DNA of 64,000 nt from Polyodon spathula (Eukaryota > Chordata > Actinopteri > Acipenseriformes > Polyodontidae): positions 4,773,474-4,837,473 of the forward strand of contig NC_054565.1 in NCBI RefSeq assembly GCF_017654505.1, given 5' to 3'. Positions 47,191 through 57,672 of the stretch are shown here, piece after piece. The number at the start of each line of letters is the position of its first letter. Positions within the stretch are counted from its first letter, which is position 1. The notes beneath the pieces were generated by a model that had not been told where the DNA came from, ran no database searches, and worked only from the letters and a program-made list of their open reading frames with translations. Made by a program: the position numbers and the translations under genes.

Positions 47191-47524
47191 TTTGTGTCAC
47201 AAATTACTGTGCATTTGCATAGTAGTTACTTACACGGAGCTGGCTGTACAATGTTATTAAGCATAGTTACAATATTCTAAATGTGTACATTTTTTGGCAT
47301 GATATAACCCTAATCCTTACCCTAACTCTAAACCTAACTCTAAACCCTAACCCTTTTCTGATACAATTGTGTACTTACATATATAATGCAAAAAGATTTA
47401 CTTGTTACTTACATTGAAACTGTTCATAACAACATTGAAATTATGTGTAAGTACATATATATTTACTATGTAACTAGTGTGTAAATACACAGTAATTAGA
47501 GACACTTAATGTAACGTGTTACCC
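47191..47524. mobile_element. Telomere-core palindromic MITE, best copy
   Basis: The left arm (TTACTGTGCATTTGCATAGT, TAGTTACTTA, ACAATGTTATTAAGCATAGT) is complementary over about 120 bases to the right arm (CATAACAACATTGAAATTAT, then TGTAACTAGTGTGTAAATAC and the terminal ACTTAATGTAACGTGTTACC). The centre (about 47310-47355) is ACCCTAACTCTAAACCTAAC, then TCTAAACCCTAACCC, which resembles diverged vertebrate telomere repeat. The left terminus is decayed. There is no coding capacity. Other copies: 29003, 35455, 41731/46362, 51789 and 61045. Confidence 0.82.
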
Positions 47525-48078
47525 AAAGAATATCTTACCAACATGAAGATGAATAAAATAAATAATGAAACACCATGGAGAAATAAAACACTGGTGAACT
47601 GGTAATTATTCTGACAGCATGCCTTCAAGGATAACTAATTAATGTCAGTTAAATGATGTCTGGCTATTTATAAAGCAGGTTTCATGAAATTGTCAAGAAA
47701 AAGGAGTACAGCATATTGTACTAAGGAAGACCAGAGGAATTCAGCTGAGCTGTAATAAAACGATTGATATAGAAACTTAACATAGTTCCTTATATAGTTG
47801 GCCTATCGACCTCTCATATCTTTTTTCCATGTGTTGTTGGTTTTGTTAGCACTATCGATAGACAATTTGTTGACACTTTTTTTTTTCCTTCACTGGCTCT
47901 GGAAAATGTCAGCTGTCATCTAAGACTCAAACACGTTGCTATGGTTTTTGCAGTGACCATGTGGGCTGCTAGCCAATCAGATTTGGAACAGAGATTGAGG
48001 GGCGGTGAAGAAGTTTTATTTTCGTCACAAAAAAAGCATTCAAAAGGTGAACTCTAAAAATAATATCACTATAAGATA
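47525..48078. other. Non-coding stretch, nothing recognised
   Basis: No gene or known repeat seen. Confidence 0.5.
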
Positions 48079-48359
48079 CAGTCGTGGGCAAATGTATTAG
48101 AGCGTCCCATTGATTCTGTTGTTTTGGTTTGTTGTGCATCTGAAATCAAACCACTGGAACTGAAAACCAAAATTAGGCACATTAGTGATTGTCTGATTTA
48201 ATTGACAATTTTAATAGGCCACACATGCACAATTAATTTAAAATAGTAAGAGAAAAGCAACACATAACCACAAATGATAAAATGCATGAGACTTTTTAGA
48301 AGTGGTTTAAAATGCCTAATTAAAGCACAAAGTGGTCTAACATTTTCACACATGAGTGT
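48079..48359. mobile_element. Tc1/mariner-like MITE, decayed
   Basis: The left end CAGTCGTGGGCAAATGTATT, then AGAGCG, pairs with a right end whose reverse complement is ACACTCATGTGTGAAAATGT, then TAGACC. A TA precedes the left end. The right TA is not preserved (TG in its place). There is no transposase frame. Confidence 0.62.
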
Positions 48360-49146
48360 CACTGAGTGACCAATGACGAGCGTTTAAATTTAAATTGTAG
48401 GTCCCAAGGTTTTCATCGGCCATATATATATTTCGATATAAACAGGAGGTAGAGCGTGTGAGGACATATGTATCAGCTGAACCCTTGAGAACGGTGTCGC
48501 GGGAGTCGGAGGAGCTATTCTCGGGGGGGCGGGTGAGCATATAGGCTACTGGGCAAGTTTAAGTATTTTCTGATCACAGGGTTTACAATTTAACCTCCAA
48601 GCCACCTACAGCATCTTTTGCATGGAGATGCCAAAGCCCTGTACAAGTGTTGTGCCATCAGCTGTATGCTTCTTTTTCTCCTAAAGATAATCTGCTGAGA
48701 CTGTTCCCACCTGGTTTTTTGTTGTCTGAGAATTAACTACAATTTTTACGATGCCTGCACAGCTGAGCTACAAAAGAACAAGTCCTACTACAGATCTGCA
48801 AATGAGTAATTAACTGCAAACTGCCAAACAACTCTATTCAGATCCTATTTTAATCCCAGTGCCTTACTCTGAAGACACCCTAGCTCTTTGATCTATAAGC
48901 AGGGCACAAAATACATAAAATGACAACAGAATGTAATGTAATGCTAGCTCACTGTCTTGTGATACTTATATGGTACTACATTTTATAGCACTGGATCCCA
49001 GTGTATTATCCTAAAGAAACTTTATCAGCACCATTTCCAAACTATATTACCAGCAAAGGCTGGTTTGAAAGCAGTAGTCTGTTGCTTATATCACTGTGAT
49101 CCCAATGTCAAAACATAACAATACTACTACTGTGGAGCTGGCATTT
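48360..49146. other. Non-coding stretch, nothing recognised
   Basis: No gene or known repeat seen. Confidence 0.5.
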
Positions 49147-49180
49147 GCTACCATTGCCCTGAGTACAGGGCAATGGTAGC
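49147..49180. repeat. Perfect 15-bp hairpin with 4-base loop
   Basis: GCTACCATTGCCCTG (49147-49161), loop AGTA, then the exact reverse complement CAGGGCAATGGTAGC (49166-49180). No T run follows. Vertebrate function is not suggested by the hairpin alone. Confidence 0.93.
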
Positions 49181-49307
49181 CATTGTAGTGTCAGTGCAGC
49201 ACTGCCATTGAAGATCATTTAAGGAAGGGCTAGCAATCTTCTAAGCAGCTGCTTAAATTACCAGGATATGTGTTGTCTGTTTCTGCCTTTACACAATGGA
49301 AGGGATA

Positions 49308-49310
<3 letters not shown>

Positions 49311-49389
<79 letters not shown>
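49311..49389. repeat. (CT)n microsatellite
   Basis: About 39 uninterrupted CT units. Confidence 0.98.
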
Positions 49390-49392
<3 letters not shown>

Positions 49393-49748
49393 AGCAGGTT
49401 CTGCCCTTGTTTTGTTTCCTCTACACAGTGCTTACAGCTGCCACAGCTCCTTGCAAGCCAAGCAGATTCTTTGTTTTGGAAAACAGACAAAAAAAAAGGC
49501 CTACTTTTCCAGTCCCCGCCCCCCCCCCAGCAGATGGTAAATGTTTGATGAGGTGGATAGCAGGTACTTTAGCTGTGTCCTTCTGATACAATGGAGGGGG
49601 GGGAGGGGAGCTAGGCTTCTCAGTGGACTGCTATACTCTTTCTCTCTCACTCCCTGCCTCTTTCCATCTCACTTCCAGTTCAGTTTAGTCAAAAAATAGA
49701 CATTCTAGTGCCATTGAGCTGAAACAGGAATTGTCTAAAGTATAGAAA

Positions 49749-49864
<116 letters not shown>

Positions 49865-49925
49865 TTCAAAATGAGAGATTATGAAAAAGTTGATGACATT
49901 AGTATTAGTATATTACTAGTATCAC

Positions 49926-50070
49926 GTAAGTGTGATATACAGATGGATGGATGTACAGACAGAGAGACACCTCCATATATCCCTAGAATATAATACTCTC
50001 AGTGTATGATAAATAATGGTAATACCAAGTTTCATTACAATCAGATAAGCGGTGTCTCAGATATACAGTA
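49926..50070 (+). repeat. Single copy of the ~144-bp unit
   Basis: GATATACAGATGGATGGATG, then ACCAAGTTTCATTACAATCA and GATAAGCGGTGTCTCAGATA, aligns with the repeat dimer at 12827-13042. Confidence 0.65.
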
Positions 50071-50313
50071 TGGACAAATGTAAAGGGTGGCATGAGGTAC
50101 AATCAACTGATAAGGATTGATTGTTTGAGCCTGCTGGAGATTGATGACAATATTAAAGACTAATTGTGAGGAAGTGAGGTGGGGAAACATTTTTGCGTTG
50201 CACTGTGTGTTGAAGCCCATAACGTAGCACTGCATACTGAAACCTGTAGCTTGCAAATATGTCTCCTACCTGGCTTCCTCACATCCCGCCTTGAGCAGTA
50301 TATAAAAATAAAG
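50071..50313. other. Non-coding stretch
   Basis: Nothing recognised. Confidence 0.4.
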
Positions 50314-50394
<81 letters not shown>

Positions 50395-50414
50395 CATAAT
50401 AATAATAATAATAA
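50314..50414. repeat. (ATT)n / (AAT)n microsatellite
   Basis: About 26 ATT units, then TAATCAT, then about six AAT units. The strand of the repeat flips at the switch, so it makes a near-palindrome. Confidence 0.97.
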
Positions 50415-50480
50415 ATAGATATTAACACATTATCAGAAATTAAATATCTTGAAAAAGCCCTTTAATAATACATGCATATT

Positions 50481-50921
50481 TAAATACTGTATTCAATTCT
50501 GGTCAACACATTACCAGAAGGACAATATGACCTTGGAGAGAGTCCAGTGAAGAGCAACCACACTAATCCTACAGCTTAAAGGAATGAACTATGAAGACTG
50601 AGGGAAGTATTTATTCAGCCTAGAGCACAGAAGAATTTGGGTGGGCACTTGATTGGTCTTTAAAATCCTCAGAAGGGTTGACCCAGTTAACCCTAGCCAG
50701 TACACTGCAACCAGGGCTAGAAGACACAGCTTTCTAAGTGAAGACAGACTTAAGACTGGACAGAGGATAGGAAACACTACACAAAGTGTTGACAGTATGG
50801 GTCAGGTTACCTGGCCATGTTGTTCGGTGATCACCCAGCTACTAGGGCCCCGGTGAGCACTAACAGGTCAAACGGCTTCTTCTCCTTTGTACATTTTCTT
50901 ATGTTCTTTTGTTCTCCTTTT
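50481..50921 (+). pseudogene. Non-LTR retrotransposon (CR1/L2-like) 3' fragment
   Basis: The translated scraps SKYCIQFWSTHYQKDNMTLE, then a GMNYED-type block, LFSLEHRRIWVGTLIGLKIL and RARRHSFLSEDR are in the order seen downstream of the reverse transcriptase of CR1/L2-type fish LINEs. They lie in different frames with stops. The 3' end reads AAACGGCTTCTTCTCCTTTG, then TACATTTTCTTATGTTCTT, the typical LINE end. The 5' part of the LINE, with the reverse-transcriptase core, is absent, as expected for a 5'-truncated insertion. The family name is my estimate. Confidence 0.72.
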
Positions 50922-51186
50922 GTTAGTCTGTTGTTCCTGCTTGTGTATATGGTTGTAAATATGATCAGTGGTGTGTTTAATTGGTAGGAAGCCAGTCTGA
51001 TAAATATTTAGTACACAGTGTTCTTAGAAGAAGGACAGTATCAGGAGGTTCATTCATAGCAGCTTTGCTAAGTTTCTGCTCCCCTTCTCTCCCTTTTAAA
51101 CTATTTTTCTCTCAATATTAAATTTAAAAGACATAGTTGTTCAAGTTCTGCCCAAGTAATTTCACCTTGCAAATTCCATTATTTAC
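50922..51186. other. Non-coding stretch
   Basis: Nothing recognised. Confidence 0.4.
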
Positions 51187-51413
51187 TTTACTCTCTCTCA
51201 CTCTTTCTTCCTCTTCCCTCACCTCACTCTTCCCCTTGCCTCTCTCCCTTTCCCACTCCCCTTATCTCTCACTCTTCATCTCTTTCTCTCTCCGCTCACT
51301 GTATTCTCTCCCTTACACCTCACCTTTCTCCTCTCCTCTTCCTTTCCTCTCACTCCTCTCCCAGCATCTCTCTTTTCCCTTGTATCTCTCTCTCTCCGCT
51401 CACCTCTCTTTTT
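51187..51413. repeat. Polypyrimidine tract, degenerate (CT)n
   Basis: Over about 225 bases nearly every base is C or T, with occasional A and G. The long Ser/Leu/Phe frame across it is a translation of this tract. Confidence 0.9.
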
Positions 51414-51788
51414 CAGTGTCAGGTTGTGTTACTAATCCCCACTTTGTCAATATTCCTTTGATTCACAGGAACAGGAAGATTTGACAGCACTCATGCTTCC
51501 CAAAGCGGAAGACAATTACAGTAAATATCTTCTTGTTGTCTCTAGCGTTTCTATAACAACCACAGCAACTGGTGAAACAGAGAAATCAGAAACATGGCAG
51601 AGGGGCTTTTATTTCAACACATTCAGCCCCCACCCACAAATGAGAATGACCAAACAACCTCCAAGCCATCGTCCCGAGTGAACTAATCACGGCACTTCAT
51701 AAATAATCAAGGAGTATTCTGTTTATATAAAAAGTACAATGTTTGAAAAAGAAAGTACAGCTGAATTCCAAAAATAACAGTTGCTTCG
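51414..51788. other. Non-coding stretch, nothing recognised
   Basis: No gene or known repeat seen. Confidence 0.45.
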
Positions 51789-52067
51789 TAATTATGTGTC
51801 AGTACACTTGTATTTACTATGTTAATATGCATAATTACAATGTACTTATATATTTTTTGCACCATATAGGTAAGCACACAATTGCATCAGAAAAGAGTTT
51901 GGATTAGGGTTAGAGTTAAGTTTAGGGTTATATTGTGCAAAAATATTTACACATTAAGTACATTGTAACTATGCATAATAATATTGCAATTATGTGTAGG
52001 TACATGGGTATTTACTAAGTAGCTACTATGTAAATACACAGTAATTAGACACACTTAATGTAAAGGG
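51789..52067 (-). mobile_element. Telomere-core palindromic MITE
   Basis: Both arms are present but shortened on the left. The core reads GGATTAGGGTTAGAGTTAAG, then TTTAGGGTT (51900-51930), the opposite strand of the core at 47310. The right arm runs TACATTGTAACTATGCATAA, then TAGCTACTATGTAAATACAC and ACTTAATGTAAAG. Confidence 0.8.
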
Positions 52068-52079
52068 AGGAAGAATCAT

Positions 52080-52290
52080 CAGGGACTGTTTCAACAGACT
52101 TCAAGCGAGTTCAAATGCCTGCTGGAATTTCTTTTGACGTCCAGGGGCTGGTAGCTCGTCACTATCCGCTCCTGAGGTCCTGGGTGTAAGGAGGCGACTG
52201 GCTTAGGATCGATGGATACACACCTACCTTCAGTTCTCCTGGGGTCATGAGGGAAAATCACTGGGCGTTCTAGTAAGGGGGGAAAACAAA
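52080..52290 (+). mobile_element. tRNA-headed SINE family, 5'-truncated copy
   Basis: GACGTCCAGGGGCTGGTAGC, AGGCGACTGGCTTAGGATCG and CCTTCAGTTCTCCTGGGGTC align with the second half of the SINE at 19081. It ends in GGGGGGAAAACAAAA. The head is absent. Confidence 0.55.
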
Positions 52291-52874
52291 AATAACAGGG
52301 TGCTATTAATTAAAACAAGGAGAAATGAAAAAGCTTTGTTGCGATGTGTGGGCTGGGAAAGGCAGCCACAGTTACCGGGGAGAATGGTTAAGGAGAATCA
52401 CAACGTGTTCTGTACTGGTTTTAATCCAGGGAAAGTTACCGCGTAGACTATTACTGCAGTCATCTGTTACTGTGCTGGGTTCTAGAGCACCCTGCAGACA
52501 TGGTTATTTATAGCATAAACTGTGAACAAAAACTGTTGTGTTACTGAACAATATGTCTTTTTAACAAAAAAAAAGATAATTACTGTCTGATATTTCATTG
52601 CACCCACTCAAAAAATACTTGAAACGAAATACAAAATAATAGGAAATTACTTTAACTTAAAAAAAAGAAGATTTGAACACACTGAAAAGATCATAAAAAA
52701 TATGATAGATATTAAAAGTCATAGTTTAGCAGAAATTAAAGAGTAAGTATGTTAAGTCATTGTAAATTCTATTACTTCAATTATTTAAATATTATGTTTT
52801 TGTTTTTTTGTTTTTTTTAAATCCTTCTGAGTTATTCTTATTACAATTAGTCAAACACTGCTTTTTATATTTTG
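52291..52874. other. AT-rich non-coding stretch
   Basis: No gene supported. A short frame at 52325-52513 has no domain. Confidence 0.45.
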
Positions 52875-53355
52875 TTAAGCCTGTGTAAGGTGCTTCTGAG
52901 TTCAGGACCGGCTCTTCCGCCACAGTCATATCTAAGACAGGTTAGATCAGCTGAATGGTCTTTATAGAAATACTAGCCAGCGGCATCTAGTGCACAACTA
53001 CTTTGGATGAAGCTTCCTTTTGTATTGCTGGCAATGCACAGCTGGACACTAGATGGTGCTGGTGCTTGTTAATTTTAAGACACTTGGGTTGATCTAGCCC
53101 AGGGGTGTCCAATCCTGGTCCTGGAGGGCCGGTGTCCCTCCTGGTTTTTATACCAACTGTGTCCTAAATTACTAAAATTATTGGTAATAATTGGTCCAAT
53201 TAAGTAATTTAGGACACGGTCAGAACAAAAACCAGGAGGGACACCATCCCTCCAGGACCAGGATTGGGCACCCCTGATCTAGCCTGTGTTACATATGTCA
53301 ACAGCAGACTAGAATATAACAGCAGCACTCAAAGCACCTTAACACAGGCTTATAA
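52875..53355. mobile_element. Foldback element with a hAT MITE nested in its right arm
   Basis: The left arm TTAAGCCTGTGTAAGGTGCT, then CATATCTAAGACAGGTTAGATC and GCGGCATCTAGTGC, pairs with the reverse complement of the right arm (TTATAAGCCTGTGTTAAGGT, then CATATGTAACACAGGCTAGATC and GCACCATCTAGTG). Pairing continues across most of the length once the nested 177-base MITE and one copy of its duplication are removed, leaving about 296 bases. There is no coding capacity and no clear target duplication for the outer element. Confidence 0.8.
53100..53276. mobile_element. hAT MITE with perfect 8-bp target duplication
   Basis: The ends are CAGGGGTGTCCAATCCTGGT and the matching reverse complement of GGACCAGGATTGGGCACCCC, TG. 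The arms stay complementary for about 40 bases (CCTGGAGGG, TCCCTCCTGGTTTTT), and an inner TCCTAAATTA / TAATTTAGGA pair follows. ATCTAGCC flanks both sides (53092-53099 and 53277-53284). It is a non-autonomous hAT element, and the perfect duplication suggests a fairly recent insertion. Confidence 0.93.
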
Positions 53356-53716
53356 GCTACTCACCCTCTTGTGTTTTGTAATGGCAGGGATCTGATGAGG
53401 CTGTGTTATACCTTCATTAAAGAGCTCTGTGGCAACTTTCCCTCTCCTGATCACCGTTACTCACAGTGACAGCTCTTGAAATAACCCCCACACAAGAAAA
53501 CACATCAAACTGTCCAGAGGAAAATATTAAACAACAAGGGAAGAGAACACAAATAGATCAACTGACAATTATATATATATCTATATCTGCTGATTAAAAT
53601 TCTCAAATCAAATGCTGAGTCAGAGCAAGCAGCATGACTAAAAACATCCCTGCCTCTTTGAATCCCGTGGCACCAGACAAGCATCATGCTGCAATATATC
53701 TGTACCTCTACACTGT

Positions 53717-53845
53717 CCAGACACTTTATTAGGACCTTATATCGGGTTGGGCCACCGCTTGCCCTGATCACAGCTTTAGCACACGTGGCATAGCCTCCAC
53801 GAAGTGCTGGAAAGTGTGTTGAGAGATGCTGAAGTATTAATATTT
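53717..53845. repeat. Dispersed fish DNA-transposon-type repeat fragment
   Basis: CAGACACTTTATTAGGACCT, then GGGTTGGGCCACCGCTTGCC, ACGTGGCATAGCCTCCACGA and AGTGCTGGAAAGTG. I remember this as a common fish repeat ('cactttattagg ... ggcatagattcaacaaggtgctgg'). The ends are not resolved. Confidence 0.55.
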
Positions 53846-54063
53846 CACGCAGCTGAGGTAGGCAGAGGATCTTAAACATACTCGGTTGCATCGAACAACG
53901 CAATCTGTTAGTAAGCTAGCTGTTAACAATTCATAAAGCAAAAAAACAAAGTTCCCCTAAAAATACAGTGTGACCGAAATTGTTAATGCAAATGAAAACC
54001 CTGGGTTCTGTTTCAGGATCTGCATCTTCCTGTTCTAAACCTTGCCCAATCAAGGTTTTAAGA

Positions 54064-54237
54064 CAGGGATGTCCAAATCACGGTCTTGCAGGGCCATTCC
54101 ACTCCAGGTTTAACAAGTAAAATGAGATAATAAACTGCTTCAGGATCTAGTTGGAGGTTTAATTGATTCAATAATACAATTTAGAACAGGGTTGGAATGA
54201 AGACCAGGAGTGGAAGGACCAGCTTTGGCCACCACTG
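54064..54237. mobile_element. hAT MITE with near-perfect 8-bp target duplication
   Basis: The left end is CAGGGATGTCCAAATCACGG, then CATTCCACTCCAGGTTT. The right end, reversed, is CAGTGGTGGCCAAAGCTGGT, then CCTTCCACTCCTGG. The flanks are TTTTAAGA (54056-54063) and CTTTAAGA (54238-54245), 7 of 8 matching. It is a different subfamily from 53100 in its interior. Confidence 0.85.
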
Positions 54238-54245
54238 CTTTAAGA

Positions 54246-54641
54246 CATGGTCTGTATGTGTATCCAGCACTGCAGAGAATGCTAATGTTTCCCGATGCTC
54301 TGTTATGGAAAAAAAATAGATTTCCCTGATAAGGTTAGAAGGGGTGGTCATTAAGAATCATGTATCTTTCCAGAAGAGTTTCCATACCTTATAAATGTTG
54401 AAACAACATATTCTCGGACCTCAATTGTGGCCGCTGATCTTATTGACTGTATTCTGACATTCGTTTATCTTTAGCTCAGTCTTTACGTGCACTGTACTGA
54501 TATGTACCATATATTCCAGTTACACATATTTTATTGTGTTACTTTTATTAACTTCAACCATTTACATAATTACTTTTGAATTGATTGTACTTTTGACAAA
54601 TTAATTCTATAAATCTTATCTGTTGAGCAATTTCATTCATA
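54246..54641. other. Non-coding stretch, nothing recognised
   Basis: No gene or known repeat seen. Confidence 0.5.
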
Positions 54642-55112
54642 GGTCTCAAATGCCCAGTTTTGAAAGAAACACATGTTTATATGTTTTATTTTACAACATA
54701 ATGGGGCTGTTTGTTTTTTAAACCTTTCACTCCAAAAAGTAAATTACCCATTTAAAAAAAAAACTGGTAAAGTTACAAAACTATAAATAAACACAGCGGT
54801 ATTACTTTAAGGGAGTTTAAGTAAGTTAGGTTGGTTTTTAAAATTTTGTAACTTGAAAGATTTCTTTTTACCTTTTGAAAATGTGTAGAAATGTACACTT
54901 TGCAAATCAGCCTGGATATCTGGAACTACACTGGGTAATTGTTTGCAAGCCATTCTTTTAGTTAGTTGTGCACTAACCCCTTCAAAGCTTTTTTTCCTGT
55001 TAGTAACCAACCTGCTGATTCCCCAATTGACCCAGGAAATAACACAATCCAGGAAATAATTCACAACACAGGTTTGCTATAATGTGTGTTTTTTTTCAAA
55101 TCTGCACATTTG
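54642..55112 (+). repeat. CAAATGTGCAG inverted-repeat element, complete copy
   Basis: Left arm GGTCTCAAATGCCCAGTTTT, then GAAAGAAACACATG; right arm TTTTTTTCAAATCTGCACAT, then TTG. The interior has GATATCTGGAACTACACTGG and CAACCTGCTGATTCCCCAAT. About 471 bases, somewhat longer than the 15261 and 34527 copies. Confidence 0.7.
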
Positions 55113-55596
55113 CTAACGTACAATGTAAATGCAAAAACTGGTAAGATTTATTACAGTAGCTGCAATTACTTTAAATTTCTTGAAGCTGATTTCCCCTTTC
55201 AAACCCAGTGCACAGTCACCCAGGCTGTGGCTAATTCAGAGATCTCAAGCACACCCAGCCAAGTCAACCACAACTGGCAGTCAAGGCGAATACAGCTTGT
55301 GATTTTCCACATGAGTGCCTTGTCAAAGATATTTCCAGGCATTCGCCAGTAATCTTGCTAGCAGTCTTTATTTTTCCGGCTGTTTTGAGCACGTTGACTT
55401 GGGCTCACGATTATAGAAAGCGGCCGGACGGGCGGGGGCGAGGGAGGGAGAGCGATGCTGCAGTCTGTGTCTGCAGGTTGGCCCACTCATGTGGAGTGAG
55501 ATAATTGAGTTCCTCTGGAGACTGCTGGAGAGAAAGAGGTGCCGGGACTTCAAACTGTCTTCAAATAGAAAGTATGATACCAGCTATGATACCAGG
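55113..55596. other. Non-coding stretch, nothing recognised
   Basis: Contains a small CpG- and GC-richer patch near 55420-55460. No gene supported. Confidence 0.45.
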
Positions 55597-55715
55597 GAGG
55601 TTATGGTGTGGTTGCATAATGCTTTGGCGAGACCACACTTAAGAGTACAGGGTTGAGTTAAGAGAAGAGGAACCTGACTAAACATACAGTAGGGCTATGA
55701 GCAGAAATTCAAATA
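55597..55715 (+). repeat. LINE-like fragment
   Basis: GGTTATGGTGTGGTTGCATA, then TGGCGAGACCACACTTAAGA, matches the coding wording 'LALVRPHLEYC' of CR1/L2-type LINE ends in fish. It is out of frame and short. Confidence 0.45.
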
Positions 55716-57493
55716 AGGGGACTAGAACTTAAAAATCCCTACTTCATAACATTCATTGTACCCTCAAATGCAGAAGACAAATTGTTGAAAGATAAACGCC
55801 AATCCTTGTGCCACAGCAAGAACATATTTGTATTATTTTTTCACGTTTATCTGTGTGTAGATTTGATGCCGCTTTGCACTTCTTAGCCACCATATGAGGG
55901 TACTGAACCCATTTAGCCAAGAACAAATTGCTGGTGTGCTGTAACTTATATCCTGTGACGATTATGACTTCAGTAGGTGCTTTAAATGGATGTTAATCCT
56001 TTGTCTAGTCAAAGTAATTTTCAGTAATTGTCAAGTAATTATTTTAGAACAAATGACAAATCTGAAGTTGAATGACTCTATTCATTATCAAGGCAATGGC
56101 TTTTAATCAGGGCTTTACTTAAAATTGAATTAGACGAAGGTACAGTGTGTCTTTCTTGGTCAATTCTAAATGATCAGTGGCACACACTTGATATAATTAG
56201 GTAATTAGCTATTAATTTAATTAGCTATTAATTTAAGAAAAAAACATGCCAACAACAATGAATGACTGGAACATAAAGAATAAATATATACCGTGTAATT
56301 GTCCATTTGCTGTATCATTAATTTATTAGTTAGTTTGTATTGTATGACTTTTTATTAAGCCACATCATGTGCATTATAAAATGGACACAAGAAAGGTTAC
56401 AAACTAGTGAAAGCTATTCCTCCCGTTAATAATAATCCTGTTATTAGTGGCTGGTAAATTGAATAAATTTAATCTTTATTGCAACACTCACTGTCCGGTC
56501 AAGGGGGTTTGATGGACCTGAGGGACCCTAGACCTCTAAAAAATATTGTTAGATTTATACTGAATGCATCTCTAGTTAGGTAAGTGGACAGCATGTAATC
56601 TGTAGCCTTCCTGGACTGGAGGCATCATGTTTCTCTTAGGGGGTGTGGGAGGGAGAAGTGTAGTCTCTGTAATGTTGTGACACACAGGCTGTTTTAATGG
56701 AAAAATAATAAATCCTTGATTAAAGATACTGCTCATTGTTTACACCCTGTGTTTCACCATCTTTTCTTATAGGTCATCACTAGCTTCTGATTACTAATCC
56801 CAAATAGCATGTGTTAGTGTTACTCATAATACAGAGACCAGACTTTCAGGAACGGGTCTACGCTGCACTAAAGCCTCCATGTGTCAAGCCTGTCCTGGAC
56901 TGGTGGGGCCACTCTTGAATTAGAAGAGGTCACATTTAGCCGGGACACCAGGGTAAGCTTCTCTGCAGACAGAAAATACACTTCATTGGTCTCCCAGGGT
57001 TAGCATTGCTTAGCTTCTGAGAAATGACAGGATTAATGCTCAAGGTAGTCTCCTCTGTGTGGTAGTGTTAAGGCTGAAGCTCTAGGCCGCTGTGTTTCCT
57101 GGTAATCTCATGACTTGGGCCCCTTGTGAACTCTCTTGTGATCCTCCAACTCCTCTCCCAGAAACTATACAAAAGGGAAGTCTGTTTATAGAGTGAATAT
57201 GTCCCTGTGTGCGTGAAAAAGAGCGTGTGTCAATGTGGCTCAGTGTGTCAATGACTGTATGTGTGTTTATTTGAGCTTCCATGCATGTGCTTAGAACCGT
57301 GTAAGAAGTTTCCTTTGGGGAAATGTTTTGATACAGAAAACTACCGCTTCAAAACTAAGAACTCATAATAATAAACGTCATGTGGCATATAGTTTCACTT
57401 TGACGCACTTGAAATGCTTTATATCAACTACTGTGACTTCACAGTGCAGTGGACACACACTATCTCTGCATACTCTTTATACACTCCTTAAAC
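55716..57493. other. Non-coding stretch, nothing recognised
   Basis: A short direct duplication TTAATTTAATTAGCTATTAA lies around 56213-56237. No gene or known repeat otherwise. Confidence 0.5.
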
Positions 57494-57672
57494 CAGTGGT
57501 GCACAACTCAGGTCATGGAGGGCTAGTGTCCCTCCTGGTTTCTGTTCTAACCATACCCTAAATTAGTTAATTGGACCAATTAAGCTTCTAATAAGGTCCA
57601 TTAAAGTACTCTAGTGTGCAGTTGGAATAAAAACCTGCAGGGACACCTCCAGGACACAGTTGTGCGACACTG
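57494..57672. mobile_element. hAT MITE, same subfamily as 53100
   Basis: The ends CAGTGGTGCACAACTCAGGT and (reversed) CAGTGTCGCACAACTGTGTC are complementary. The interior TGTCCCTCCTGGTTTCTGTT, then CCATACCCTAAATTAGTTAA, matches 53100. The flanks CCTTAAAC and CCTTGGTA agree only at the first four of eight bases, so the duplication has decayed. Confidence 0.8.

Noticed and set aside
49147..49180. Bacterial-type terminator
   Set aside because: No T run follows and the context is vertebrate.
49230..49540. Arg-Glu and Ser-Leu repeat frames
   Set aside because: Direct translations of a CT microsatellite.
51137..51484. 115-codon Ser/Leu/Phe-rich frame resembling a membrane protein
   Set aside because: It follows a degenerate polypyrimidine tract, so the hydrophobic look is compositional.
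53505..53903. 132-codon minus-strand frame
   Set aside because: It overlaps a dispersed fish repeat and an AT microsatellite, with no domain.
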